DNA of 64,000 bases from Sesamum alatum (lineage: Eukaryota > Streptophyta > Magnoliopsida > Lamiales > Pedaliaceae), in the NCBI GenBank assembly GCA_034509735.1, contig JACGWO010000012.1:24147188-24211187 (forward strand), given 5' to 3'. The position numbers and the translations under genes are program-made. How positions within the stretch are numbered: position 1 is the first letter of the stretch; every line of letters begins with the position of its first letter. The notes under the pieces are model-generated. The model saw only the letters and a list, made by a program, of their open reading frames with translations, was not told where the DNA came from and did not search any database. Below, in pieces: positions 10,065-21,100 of this stretch.

Positions 10065-10799
10065 GGGCATGATTGGTATATAGGAATGGAATTGAGTGGG
10101 AATGGAATGATTTTGGTATGTTATTCCTATGTTTGGTATACCAAAGGAATAAAGAAGGGAATTAAATCAAAACTTTTCAAATTACTCATTTATATATTTT
10201 CTAAATAATGAAACTTAAAAATTAAAATAAAAAAATCACTAAGCTACATCTCATTAACGACATAAGACATATTATTTTGAAATATTAAATTAAGTATAAG
10301 TTTATAATATGTATTGTTGGACATTTTCATATATTTAAATTCTTTTGATAAATATTTATTATTTAGTAATTGCTCATACTTATAGTAATATTTGGTAAAA
10401 TGTGTATGAAGATGTTAATAATTTTATATTATATTTAATAAAAATTTTAAGAATTTTTTTTATATTAGATATTTTATATTTTGGTAACACATATTTACAT
10501 ATTTTATATTGATATTTATTTTATTTAATGTATTCAAAATAATATATAATTTTATTATAAATCTTGCAATTATAATTTTATTAAAAGTTATTTTAACAAT
10601 ATATATATATATATATATAAAATCTATTCCCAATTATAACCATGGGTAATTGGGGGAATGTCTAATCCCATACTTATGGGAATGGGCATTCCCAAATGAA
10701 TGGTTATTGCTATTCCTAAGTTATACCAAACATGTGTTTGGATTAAGATTAGGAATATTTATTCCATTCCTAACACGTTCCCTCATACCAATCATACCA
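10065..10799. mobile_element. Tourist-like (PIF/Harbinger) MITE, 735 bp
   Basis: The termini are GGGCATGATTGGTATATAGG and, reversed, TGGTATGATTGGTATGAGGG. TAA is duplicated at 10062-10064 and 10800-10802. The subterminal arms also pair (GGAATGGAATT-like against AATAAATATTCC-like sequence). The centre is very AT-rich and contains an (AT)n run near 10600. It sits inside the target duplication of the family A element at 9637. It is non-coding. Confidence 0.75.
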
Positions 10800-10802
10800 T
10801 AA

Positions 10803-11639
10803 AAGTTATAAGTAGCTCCCTACCACCTTTTACAACTTATCGATAAAATAGTAACTACTAAAATATTTTTCAAATACTTCAATTTTTTTAAGTCTTAAAA
10901 AACTCTCAATTTTGCTAGTGTTAAACTTATAACTTTCTTTTATAACTTATTTTCACCACAAAGTAATAATAAATAAAAAAAAAAACTATTAAAAACAAGG
11001 GTATGATGATATGAAGAATGGGACATATAAAGCAACAGGAATTGGCCTTTGCAATGAGTGCAAGGGTGAGAGAAAAGAGGAGGGTTTGAAGTTTGATGGA
11101 TCCGAGACGATATTTGTTTTTAAGTACCTCACAAGAATCTCTCATTCACCATTTCTTGAACAGTGTAATGCCTTTGACAGAGACCTCCCATTGGCTCAAT
11201 ATACCGTCCATTTCTATTCAATTATTCAAGATAATGACTGCCTTTTTCAATTAATTTGGTTACTCTTTTCACTACCAACTTCACCCCAAATATGTCAACG
11301 AGGCTTAGTTCGGTCGACGAAGTTGAGGCCCCATAATCTTAGAGGTTATGGATTCGAAATCCATCAATACGTGAGATGCTATTCTTCTGCATAGAAGGCG
11401 TAAATATTTCTACTGTAATCAGTAGGTGTTGTTTAGATTATTGATCAGGATATATTAATACTGGACGGAACAGATTGTAATGGATTTGTTTCAATATTTA
11501 ATAATATTTCATCATTTTCACTTCACACCTCAAATTCTTTAGTTTGTGTGTGTGTGTGTTTTTAGTGAATGGATTACATTTACGTCATAGATCTCAATTA
11601 TCGACAATCAATATATATTATTTTATTTTATTTTGGATA
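10803..11639. other. Intergenic, no gene supported
   Basis: A 127-codon open frame at 11011-11394 has no recognisable domain, no intron support and ordinary composition, so it is not called. Near 11320-11420 a segment reading GGTTATGGATTCGAAATCCA resembles the tRNA-like B-box part of the SINE-like repeats nearby. Confidence 0.5.
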
Positions 11640-11880
11640 GAAGGGATAATTACATGATTACATCAATATTTCAATAAATTGAGTAATTGAGCAATACATT
11701 AGTTCAATCAATACAATAATATACCAATGAAATACATTAGACAAACTCACATAAAGTGGGATAAATACCCACATGTTCGGTGGGACTCGAACTCATGACC
11801 CTAAACTAGTTCATGAGACCTCAATTTTAACCATTAGGTTAATACATCATTGATACCAATATACATTATCAACCAGTATT
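11640..11880 (-). mobile_element. SINE-like tRNA-derived repeat
   Basis: On the minus strand there is an A-box-like TAACCTAATGGTTA. About 40 bases later comes a good B box, GAGTTCGAGTCCCACC. A tRNA-unrelated body follows (ATGTGGGTATTTATCCCACTT-like, then GTATTGATTGAACTAATG-like). The same body with a weaker B box recurs near 61020-61135 and 43225-43400. The promoter cannot be a functional tRNA, because no acceptor or anticodon stem forms. Family identity is inferred. Confidence 0.48.
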
Positions 11881-12230
11881 AAATATGTATAATTAGCCAA
11901 TAATACTATTATTACAGTAGACTATCACGACTATTAAAATAGATCAATAACTACCGTAGGCTTGGTCTCGTTGGCCTTTAGAATTGTGTTTAGATTAATG
12001 AATTTGATTGCATGAATTTTAAATTTCTAATTACATTTGTTTGAATAGTTTTACATTAAAAATATTTTTAAATACTTCAACAATCATTTTGAACTATATT
12101 TTTATGGAATACTAATGTATTTCAATACTTTTGGTATGTTATTATTCTAAATCCTTTTTTAAATCCAAATTCTCTCCATTCAAGTGTAGTACGAGGGAAA
12201 TGATTGTTTCCACGTCTAATATTCGCATAA

Positions 12231-12460
12231 TTTATACTATTATATAAAGTAAATCCTGTTTTTACTAATAAATGACGGTTACTTACACCGCAACACCAAT
12301 TTGTTGGTTATACCGATAATACCCCTAAATTAGTTTTTATTTATTTTCTTTTTTTTTATGTAATGTATTGATTAATATGTATATTTTCTTATTTACAATA
12401 ACTTTAAAGCGTGCAATATTATTTTATATACACGTAGGGACGACGTGCCACGGCGGTTAG
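12231..12460 (+). mobile_element. Helitron-like short repeat (copy 1)
   Basis: The 230-bp segment starts TTTATACTATTATATAAAG and ends GACGTGCCACGGCGGTTAG before TTT. A second copy in opposite orientation at 59987-60255 matches along the whole length, including the terminal GTGCCACG word and the internal AACCGTYATTTAT. The second copy ends in CTAG before T. The ends resemble non-autonomous Helitrons (5' TC with ATATAAAG, 3' CTRR between A and T), and there are no inverted repeats or target duplications. The hairpin near the 3' end is short (CGTG/CACG), which lowers confidence. Confidence 0.45.
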
Positions 12461-13868
12461 TTTTTATAATTAAAAGGGACTAAATGTTGTTTCTTTTTTT
12501 TTTAATTTTTTTTTTCTAAATAGTCATTTCTAATATGAAATTATCCAAACAAACTAACCTAGACTTTACTGTTTAAAAAAAAAAAAATAGAACTAACCTA
12601 GACTTGAAATCCCTACCTTCAAATCCATGAAACCTAACACAAATATTATTTCTCTCCCTAATTTCGGTGTATCTTTTACGTTCTATCTCTTCAATCCATT
12701 TTAATCTATCCAACTTTTCATATATTTTTTTAAAAAACTAAAATTCAAATAAATAGAATAAAGTAAAATAATGTTTGTTCAAAAAAGAAAGTATAATTAT
12801 ATTAAGAAATAAACAACTATTTGTTTTTGTGGTTAATTTATTACTTACACACATTAGAGCTAATATTGTCTCGCGGCAAATTATTATTTATGTTGAGAGT
12901 ACTATATATAAAAAAAAGTATATTGTTTTGATGACACAAATAATCTATTCGTCAATTCATTTATTTGAGTATGAAATTTGTGGCCTTAATAAAGTAATGA
13001 GTTGTTGACAATTGTTGTACATTGATGTACACTTTTTTTGTTTTATTTCTAACTCGCAACATCACATCATTCAATGATAACCACAACTTTATTTCTAATT
13101 TAAGGACTATAATTTTTCGCCATTCCTGCAAGAGACTATATTTAGATGGAATGATTTGAATTTGAAACAAAAATTATGGAAAGAATTTCAAATAATTTCA
13201 TATAAAAAGATTTATAATTTATAAATATTTCACAAAATATAGATCAAAATGAGAATCGAAGAATTGCAGAAAACTTTCTAATGCAAAATTATCCAACAAA
13301 TTCAAAAGTATTTATTATTAGAGAAATCCCTACTTACATATTTATCAAATCAAAAACAATTTTTTTTAAAAAAAATAAAATCGGTGGAATTTTTCTCCTT
13401 GTGACTGCAAGTCTGCAACAACCACCATTCTCATGAAGTAAACATTGAATAATTTGATGTGGGGACCACACTCAAACACTTCCAGGTATTATCAAAATGA
13501 TTAGAATACTTAAAGAATCTGCACATTTTTTCTTTGGGTTAATTCAACCGAGACCCAACCTTAATCCAAACTTCATATAAGAACTGAAATTTAAGTCAAA
13601 ATTTTCTTATCCAAACTCAAAATCACAACCGATAACGTCTGCATCTTATTGATATTTTCCATTTGAGGATAAGGGATTTTCTATTTCTTATGCCATTTCA
13701 AGCAAGAAAATACCTAAGTTTGCAAATGAATAACGTCCATTAATAAACCTGTCTTCTGATATTTCTTGGATAAGAAAATTGACTTCTCACTTGCGATCAT
13801 GATCAACGAATTTGACTATCATCACCACTGCATAGATGCATGAACATAAACTGAGTAATTTTTTCACA
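12461..13868. other. AT-rich intergenic, nothing recognised
   Basis: Both strands carry only short chance frames (for example 12775-13008 and 12961-13170), with no domains. There are several poly-A/T runs. Confidence 0.55.
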
Positions 13869-14237
13869 GGGAAAATAACATTTTTTGTTCCGTAACTCAG
13901 GGCATATACACTTTTGATCTCATGACACATTTTTGTTAGATATATATTTAACTGAAAATGTCACATGACGGTTAAATGCATGGGACTAATAATGCTAAGT
14001 TTTAAAAGTTATGAGCTCGAAAGTAAGAATCCCGTAACCAATGGGACAAAAAGGATAAATTCCCTAATGGTCACGTGTTAAGCACGTTACATTTTTTATT
14101 CAAGTATTTAACGGAAAGATGTCATGAACCAAAAGTGCTACTTTTAGAAATTACGGGATCAAAATTGAAAATCATGTAACTAATAGGACTAAAAGTGAAA
14201 AGATCCTAATTTACGGGATGAAAATTATTATTTCCCC
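13869..14237. mobile_element. Mutator-like MITE, family E
   Basis: The left arm is GGGAAAATAACATTTTTTG, followed by TTCCGTAACTC. The right arm, reversed, is GGGGAAATAATAATTTTCAT followed by CCCGTAAATTAGG. The family recurs at 47423, 49963 and 62025. Flanking 9-mers match poorly here. Confidence 0.5.
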
Positions 14238-14739
14238 TTCTTACATAAAGAAGTTCAACCCTCGTTCGAAAGGTTTTGCCTAAATTTCATCCATCCATCA
14301 TCAGTTGATGAAGCAAAGGGTGTGTTTCTATAAATTTGTTGTAGTTAAAGTGAATTACTAGACGGCAATAAAACCTTATTCGATTGGTAAAATTGAGATT
14401 ATCATAAATATATACCTTGAGATATATTAATGATACAAAAGATTTTGTAATCTCTATTAAATATCACTTTTATAGTAATATTTTTTCAACCAAAAATAAA
14501 TAAATAAATAAATAAATATATATATCGCCTTAGAAATTTGAAACAGAGAGGAAGCTTTTGTATAAGAGTGATGTAGATGCAAATTTGGAGGGTCTTGAGC
14601 TTAACTTGCATATACTAACTTTGTTTTAATGCCAAGTTAAGGGGTGTCACACTTGTACAAAATTGACAACAAATACATATCAAATAATAAATAATATTGG
14701 ATAAAAAATAATAGTAGGGTCTCTTTGTATTCAATTAAT

Positions 14740-15094
14740 TATTTCAGAGATGGATTTTCTGTTTGCAAAAGATAAATAGCGACAGAAAATCCGTTGTTGT
14801 GCTTTAACTGAAGACACATTGGCTAATTTTAGTACGGTATTTTCCATCTCCGAATCAGATGGAAACTACCGTCTCTAATTCTGTAGAAAATAAGAAATAT
14901 TTTCAAAATAATCGTCTCTAATTCCGTCAATAAAAGGCGAAATACTTTTCATCTCACTAAATCCGTTTGTAATTCTATCTTTATATATATAGTATTTCCG
15001 ACACTATCTATATTCGTTAAATCTATCGTTGACTTAAAATTTATTATAATTTAAGAAAATTTACTTTCGTCTCATACCTTGTTTTCTTGTAGTA
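14740..15094. mobile_element. CACTA-type MITE, degenerate
   Basis: The right end GTTTTCTTGTAGTA is a one-base variant of the reversed CACTACAAGAAAAC terminus. The interior carries repeated CCGTCTCTAATTC and GAGACG words in both orientations. The left end is uncertain. Confidence 0.4.
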
Positions 15095-15573
15095 TAAGGT
15101 GCTTCAATTAAGATTTTATCATCTTATTTTTGGAGAATATGAACTTCTTCCTAATAATTTTGTAAGCTCTAAAACACGTTATAAAAACATTTCAAAAAGT
15201 TCATAGAAAAAGGAAAAATATAATTTTGGCCCATAAATTAGGCCGTGTTCACTTTTTAGACAATATCTTATATAACTTACGAGAATATTACTCTAATGAT
15301 AATATCTTATATTTTATTTAATTTTTAGTTCAATCGTTAAATAATTGACGGAAATAGACGCTCAAAGCTTACGTGACTGTTCAGTAGGCATTTTAGAAAA
15401 AAGACGCATGTGCCTCTCACCGAAATTTCGACTTTCAAGCTTGATTGAAGCAAGGACTCTCATAAAAATAGCTCTAGAAAGAAGATGAGAAAACACAAGC
15501 TCGAGTAAACAATCTCGTTCTTAAATTCTAACATTGGAACATAGAGGAGTAATGGTAAAGTTCAAAAGATCTA

Positions 15574-15844
15574 GGGATATTTATATTTACACTCCCTAAC
15601 CTATGGTCTGTTTGCACAAATCATCCTATCTTTTGCATAATTCAGAAACCACCCCTGACAGCCAAAAAGTAGGGGTAGTTTGTATAATGATATTAACGTT
15701 TTTGGGTGGGGTGTATCTGTAAACTAGGGATGATCTGTGTAAATAATATTAATATTTATGGTGGGTGTATATATAATTATCCAAAAAGAAGAAATGATTT
15801 ATATAAACAGACCATAGATTAAACGGTGTTAATATAATCATCCC
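15574..15844. mobile_element. Mutator-like MITE, family B, perfect 9-bp duplication
   Basis: The 271-bp element starts GGGATATTTATATTTACACTC and ends ATATAATCATCCC. AAAGATCTA is duplicated exactly at 15565-15573 and 15845-15853. Diagnostic interior words are CTAACCTATGGTCTGTTTG on the left and ACAGACCATAGATTA on the right, forming the inverted arms. Confidence 0.82.
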
Positions 15845-16495
15845 AAAGATCTATAACCTTTAGAAACCCTGTGGAAGACAAGGCCGCATAATACAACTTG
15901 GCAACTATCGTAAAACGGCTCAAATATTAAAGATGGGGTGGGAATGTCCAAATCTCGACCACATGGATATCTATACTGTTATAAATTTTTTTTTTATCGT
16001 ACCTACTTTTAAATACTCAAATTTACCCTTTAATTTAATTCCTTCCTTAAAAAGAAAATTGGACAAAATAATCATTTCGATGTTTTTCTAATAATTTCAC
16101 AATTATTATTTTTTCTTTGACCACTATTCCACGTGTTTCTCACCCCATTCTACATTTTTTTCCCACAAACTTCTTTTTTTCTTATTTTGTCACACCACCA
16201 TTGTTTTCTTCACAATTTTTTTCTTCATCTCACACAATAATTTTTTTTATATGTTTGCGGGGACCGCATGTGATAACGACTAGTCATTAAGAATGAGAAC
16301 CTAGACGATTATCACAATTATTGGATGAATAACTATAAACATTAATTTTTATCGTCTCACATACTTAAATTTAGCATAAACATAAAAGTAGTTTTTTATT
16401 ATGAACAGTTCCAATTGATCGAAATACCAATATATTAAGCAAATGGATAGTTGAAACAATCGTTTTGGTGAAATATTCTATTTTATTAAATCAAC

Positions 16496-16872
16496 GGATA
16501 AATTACAACAACATTATCTAAGATTTGACATAATTACGGATATCTCTTTATTATTTTAAAAAATCTAAATAACCTTCATGAAGTTTGTAACCTTATGACA
16601 AATAACCCAATTCCATCAATTTTTATGGGTAAAACTGATAAAATGCCCTTATGCAAACTGACTTATTTTTTAATTTTTTTTGAATTTTTTGGACTGAAAT
16701 ACACAAGGAGAGGTGTATTACGTTTTTAAAAAAAATAATTAAGGGTAAAATGGACAATTTCAAGCATTTGGGTAAAAATTACAAACCTTAGGAAGGTATT
16801 TGTAATTTTTTAAACAATGAGAAAATATTCATAATTATACCAAATTTCAGGAGAATCTATTGTAATTCACCC
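16496..16872. mobile_element. Mutator-like MITE, family A (copy 3)
   Basis: The left end is GGATAAATTACAACAAC. The right end, reversed, is GGGTGAATTACAATAGATTC. The flanking 9-mers TAAATCAAC (16487-16495) and TAAATCAAA (16873-16881) match at 8 of 9. Confidence 0.75.
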
Positions 16873-16949
16873 TAAATCAAAATAAGAATTTCGTAATAAA
16901 AGGTTGGATTTCAACTAATGTAGGTTGGAGTGCCGTCCAGACAAATTGA

Positions 16950-17617
16950 AAGCTTAAGGAGCAAAGTGCCTTACACAAACCAGCCTATTTTTTCCATAAC
17001 TACAGAAATCACCATGACAGCAAAAAATATGAATAGTTTGTGTAATGATATTGACATTTTTAGGGAATGTATGTCTAATTTTTCAAATAATAGGAGTAAT
17101 TTGTATGAATAATGTTAACGGTTCTAATGAGTGTATGTATAATTATTTAACTATCAATCATAATTTGTATAAACAGATCATAAATTAGGGGTGAAAATAT
17201 AAGAGTAAATTACATCTACCTCCCCTGAGTTTTGGCATAATTACAAATACCCCCCTGAGGTTTGTAATTTTTAACCAAAGGCTTGAAATTGATCATTTTG
17301 CCCTTGAATTTTTTTTTATTAAAATTATTGAAAAATCGGCCAAGAAAAATTGTATTATTGCTCCTCTGTGTAAAAAACTTAAAAAACATTCCCTGCACAT
17401 TGTAATCCAAAAATATTTTAAGAATTAAATAAAAATAATTCAGTGCATAAGGGCATTTTGGTCTGTTCACCCATAAAAAATGATGGAAATGAGTTATTTG
17501 TTAGACGGTCACAAACCTCATTGAATATTTATAATTTTTCAAACAATAAAAGAGTATTTGTAATTATGCCAAACTTCAGGGAAGGTAGATGTAATTTACC
17601 CAAAATATAATTATCCC
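16950..17617. mobile_element. Mutator-like MITE, family B, interrupted by a family A element
   Basis: Family B words (ACAAACCAGCC, TTTCCATAACTACAGAAATCACC, GTATAAACAGATCATAAATTAGGG) run from about 16950. The family's right end, GGGGTGAAAATATAATTATCCC in pieces, is split by the element at 17203-17601 and ends at 17617. The left end is diverged. Confidence 0.6.
17203..17601. mobile_element. Mutator-like MITE, family A (copy 4), perfect 9-bp duplication
   Basis: The 399-bp element has ends GAGTAAATTACATCTACC and, reversed, GGGTAAATTACATCTACC. AAAATATAA is duplicated exactly at 17194-17202 and 17602-17610. The arms match for about 50 bp (CTCCCCTGA...TGGCATAATTACAAATAC). It is inserted in the right terminus of a family B element. 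It lies about 330 bp upstream of the PEAMT TATA box. Confidence 0.86.
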
Positions 17618-17930
17618 TTTTTATAAAGTGTTGTTCACCTTTAAATTATGGCGTTTGTAACCCTTAATTATTGGGGTTGGGTACAAAAGGGAAGACAATA
17701 GAATAGAATTGTAGAGAATCTTGAGTAGGTTCACGTGGAAGTGGGGCATTGGCGCAATCAGATTCATGATTCATGATACCCCACCCACTCTCGCCTCCCC
17801 GCTTCCCCGTCTACAACCAGAAACCAGACTCTCTTCCTCGCACAAACCACGCTCGCCACAACATTAAACATTTTTTCCTTTTCCTATTTTTTTCCCTGAA
17901 ATTTCTTGATTTTTTTCGACAATTTTGGCC

Positions 17931-17938
17931 TATAAATA
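17931..17938 (+). promoter_or_regulatory. Probable TATA box of the PEAMT gene
   Basis: TATAAATA lies 40 bp upstream of the upstream-ORF ATG and 224 bp upstream of the main ATG, in a pyrimidine-rich stretch. A start site about 30 bp downstream would put the cap near 17961-17966. No other TATA box was seen closer to the gene. Confidence 0.6.
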
Positions 17939-17970
17939 CCCCTCCATGCTTCATCCTTGAACCACAGCTC

Positions 17971-18048
17971 ATGCAGCAAAAGGGTAGATCCTACAATCGA
18001 AGGTCCAGGACGTTTACGAGATCCCGAATCGCCATTGAGGGTTGTTAG
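17971..18048 (+). CDS. Conserved 25-codon upstream ORF in the PEAMT leader
   Basis: The ATG at 17971 opens a 25-residue peptide that begins MQQKGRSYNRR, is rich in Arg/Ser/Thr, and ends AIEGC before TAG at 18046-18048. The main ATG follows 106 nt later. Plant phosphoethanolamine N-methyltransferase mRNAs (XIPOTL1/NMT1 in Arabidopsis) are known to carry a conserved peptide uORF of about this length, through which phosphocholine represses translation. Length, basic composition and position all fit. The leader between it and the main ATG has no other in-frame obstacle. That this copy is functional is inferred from the conserved layout. The longer open frame extending upstream from 17773 crosses the TATA box and is not real. 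Confidence 0.85.
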   Translation: MQQKGRSYNRRSRTFTRSRIAIEGC

Positions 18049-18154
18049 TTTCTCGTTCCACCAATCTCCCCAATTACATCCCTTTTTATCTCTCGAACTC
18101 CATCTTTCTTAGAGGCCCAGAGAAGGAGAACAATTCATCTGTGTTTCAACTGCC

Positions 18155-21100
18155 ATGGCTGCTATCCAAGGTTCACTAGATTCAAGAATTCTGGGTTTGA
18201 ATACTGATTTTGGTGAATAAATTAATTTTGATAGTTTTTGAATGAGAAAAAAAATTTAAAAATGGCATTTGGGTGTTGTGTGATTTGAATGTGCAGAGCA
18301 AGAGCGTGAGGTTCAAAAGAGTTACTGGATCGAGCATTCTGTGGACCTGACGCTGGAAGCGATGATGCTTGATTCCAAAGCATCTGATCTTGACAAAGAA
18401 GAGAGGCCTGAGGTATAATCTTGAAGAGGTTCAAGCTTTCGTTTGGTGTTCTTTACTTTTAGTGCGCATGATATGTTTGTTAGATGGACGCTGCAGTGTT
18501 TTCTGTTTATATTTATTTTATTCACTATTTTATTCATCTGTCATTTATGTTGGATGCATAAGAGACTTTATGTTCTCCATACTTAAATTGTAACTCTTTT
18601 GACAAGTGATGGTCATGGATAATGATGGGATTCCAAGTTCCTTTTCCGCGTATGCTTAATCAATCACATAGTACTTTTCATAATTGTTGCTGTATCACAA
18701 TCACACTACAAATACAAATCACTCATTATGCGAGATGCTTTGGTTTGTCGGCACAATCCTGGCTAAAAATTCCCATTAAGCATATCTTTTTTATTATCTT
18801 GGTTCTTATTTGCATAAGGATGTGTTGTTTTTAACATTTTAGCGACAAGTTCTATCTGGTTCTTACCTGTTTGCTGCTATACATGTAAAGAGTGAATTGT
18901 TTGAGAATTTCATTATCATTATGTAATTTGGACTTGAAGTAGGCCCGTTAGATGATAATATAAGTTTGCATAAAATATCATTGGTTTAATTATGCTACGT
19001 GTATTTTGGTCTCTCTTGCTTGCTAGCTTTCAGTGTCGTTTTCATTGCATCTTGTGAATATCTATAAAATGGACAATAACTACATCCACAGTCGAGGAGG
19101 TTTAGCGTTACTATATAAACCTCTTCTGTAGAGTAAAAATTACATCACATCCCCTAAAATATATAGAACTTCACACACCCAATTGGGAATTAATTGAAAA
19201 ATGAATGCCTTTGGGAGCTCTAGCCAAAAAATAAAAAATAAAAATGTAATGCTGTAAATGGCCTTTGGGTATAAAATTCGATCTATTTGACAGGGGAATT
19301 TGAAATGAAGAGAAAAGGACAGGGGCTGTTTCTATAATATTTTCAATCGTCGTATAGTGATTGATGTAAAACAAAGGTTCATATTTTATTCATAGACAAC
19401 AATAAATGCACATATTAAAAATAAATGTAATAAAAAAAGAATTATATATTCTTTACCTGTTATTTGTTTTGTATATTATATATGAGAATACGCATAGATT
19501 TTATATTTTTTATTCTATATATTCTATATTCATTCTTGTATATTTTTTTATTGAATATTATATATTAGTAAAATGTCAATTTGAAGCATTTTATTTAAAT
19601 TCAATAACATATGAATGATTGATTTATACCAATCGAAATGTTGATAAATTATACCAAATATACCCCTAGCATCTCTTATTTATAATATCCCTTACATGAT
19701 AAATTAAAGCCAAAAACGCATCTTGGTCCAGAAAATGGTCAGATCTCATTTATGCCTGTGGAAGGGCAACTATGGAAGACCACACCACTTTTTTTCCTAA
19801 TCCTAATAGAAGGGGATCCTTAGGGGTATGGATGTAATTGTAATGAGTGAATTTTCTGATTATGCTAATCCTCAGCGTATAGATGTATTACCTTGAATTG
19901 GACTTACTTGGCCCAACAGTTGAGTGTTATAGCTGTGCTCTATTAACTTTTAATGAACGTTCGGCTAGTTGTTACAGAACCAACTTTGCAAGAGCTTGTG
20001 ACGTCAAACTTATGCTGTGAAATGAATGATAAGATATCTGGTTTCCCAGCACAAAGGTAGTCCATCATACATGTTTGCTATCTGCTGTTAGGATGTTGTC
20101 TCTTATGTTGTTGAGTGATATTATAATTGCAATCTGAAACAGAGGAATTGAAACTGATTTGGGGTGATTGCATTTTCTTGCCTTTTTGCTGAGGGCATGA
20201 CTAATCATTTTCCTAAAAGTGGCTCCGTTTCTTTTATATTTAATGGATTAAGTTTCCACTCTGAAATATATGAGTTACAAGGATATTAAACCTTTGAGGT
20301 TCAAGTGCTTACCGATTTTGATGATTCTAAAATTTTGGCTTGGGGATTTCCTTATGCCCACTTCGAACTGTAAAAGAAAGAAGACCAAAAAAGAAAGGAA
20401 AACATCATCCTGGTACTGTTAGAACCTTACACCAAGTAAACCAAAAAGTTCTTATGCATCCCTTAGCTTTTTCAGTGATCTCAATTATTCAGTTTCTTAT
20501 AGTTTTCTCTGTATATAAGTGTCAAAGATATTATGTTCTCTCTGATATTATGTTTATCTTCTTCCCCCCTAATTTTTACTTTTTCTATTGAATATGGTCA
20601 TGAATGGTCATGTTTTTGAGTCAATTATTCGTGGTCATGCAATTTCTATGATAAAGGACACCCTGATATGTTCTACTTTTATGTCCAATAAATCTGCACA
20701 GGTGCTGTCTCTGCTCCCACCATATGAAGGGAAGTCAATTCTGGAACTGGGAGCTGGTATTGGGCGTTTCACTGGTGAATTAGCTAAAAAATCTGGGCAA
20801 CTAATTGCTCTCGACTTCATTGAAAGCGTAATAAAGAAGGTTCATTGCCTACTCTGAGACATTTACCTTCAACGGTCTTATTAAATGTGTTATCTGGTAG
20901 TTCTGTTCTGCAGAATGAAACCATCAACGGTCTTATTAAATGTGTTATCTGGTAGTTTTGTGAATCATAATCATTTGACCTCTGTTCTGCAGAATGAAAC
21001 CATCAATGGACATCATAAAAATGTCAAATTTCTGTGTGCTGATGTGACGTCCCCAGACGTGAATTTTTCTGAAGGATCCTTAGACTTGATATTTTCGAAC

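Noticed and set aside
11011..11394. 127-codon open frame, plus strand
   Set aside because: No recognisable motif, no promoter or splice context, and its second half overlaps a tRNA-like dispersed repeat.
11780..11870. Second tRNA gene
   Set aside because: It has a good B box but no acceptor, D or anticodon stem pairing, and the body matches a dispersed SINE-like family.
17773..18048. 91-codon frame ending in the PEAMT uORF
   Set aside because: Its first 66 codons cross the TATA box and upstream promoter. Only the 25 codons from 17971 fit the known uORF.
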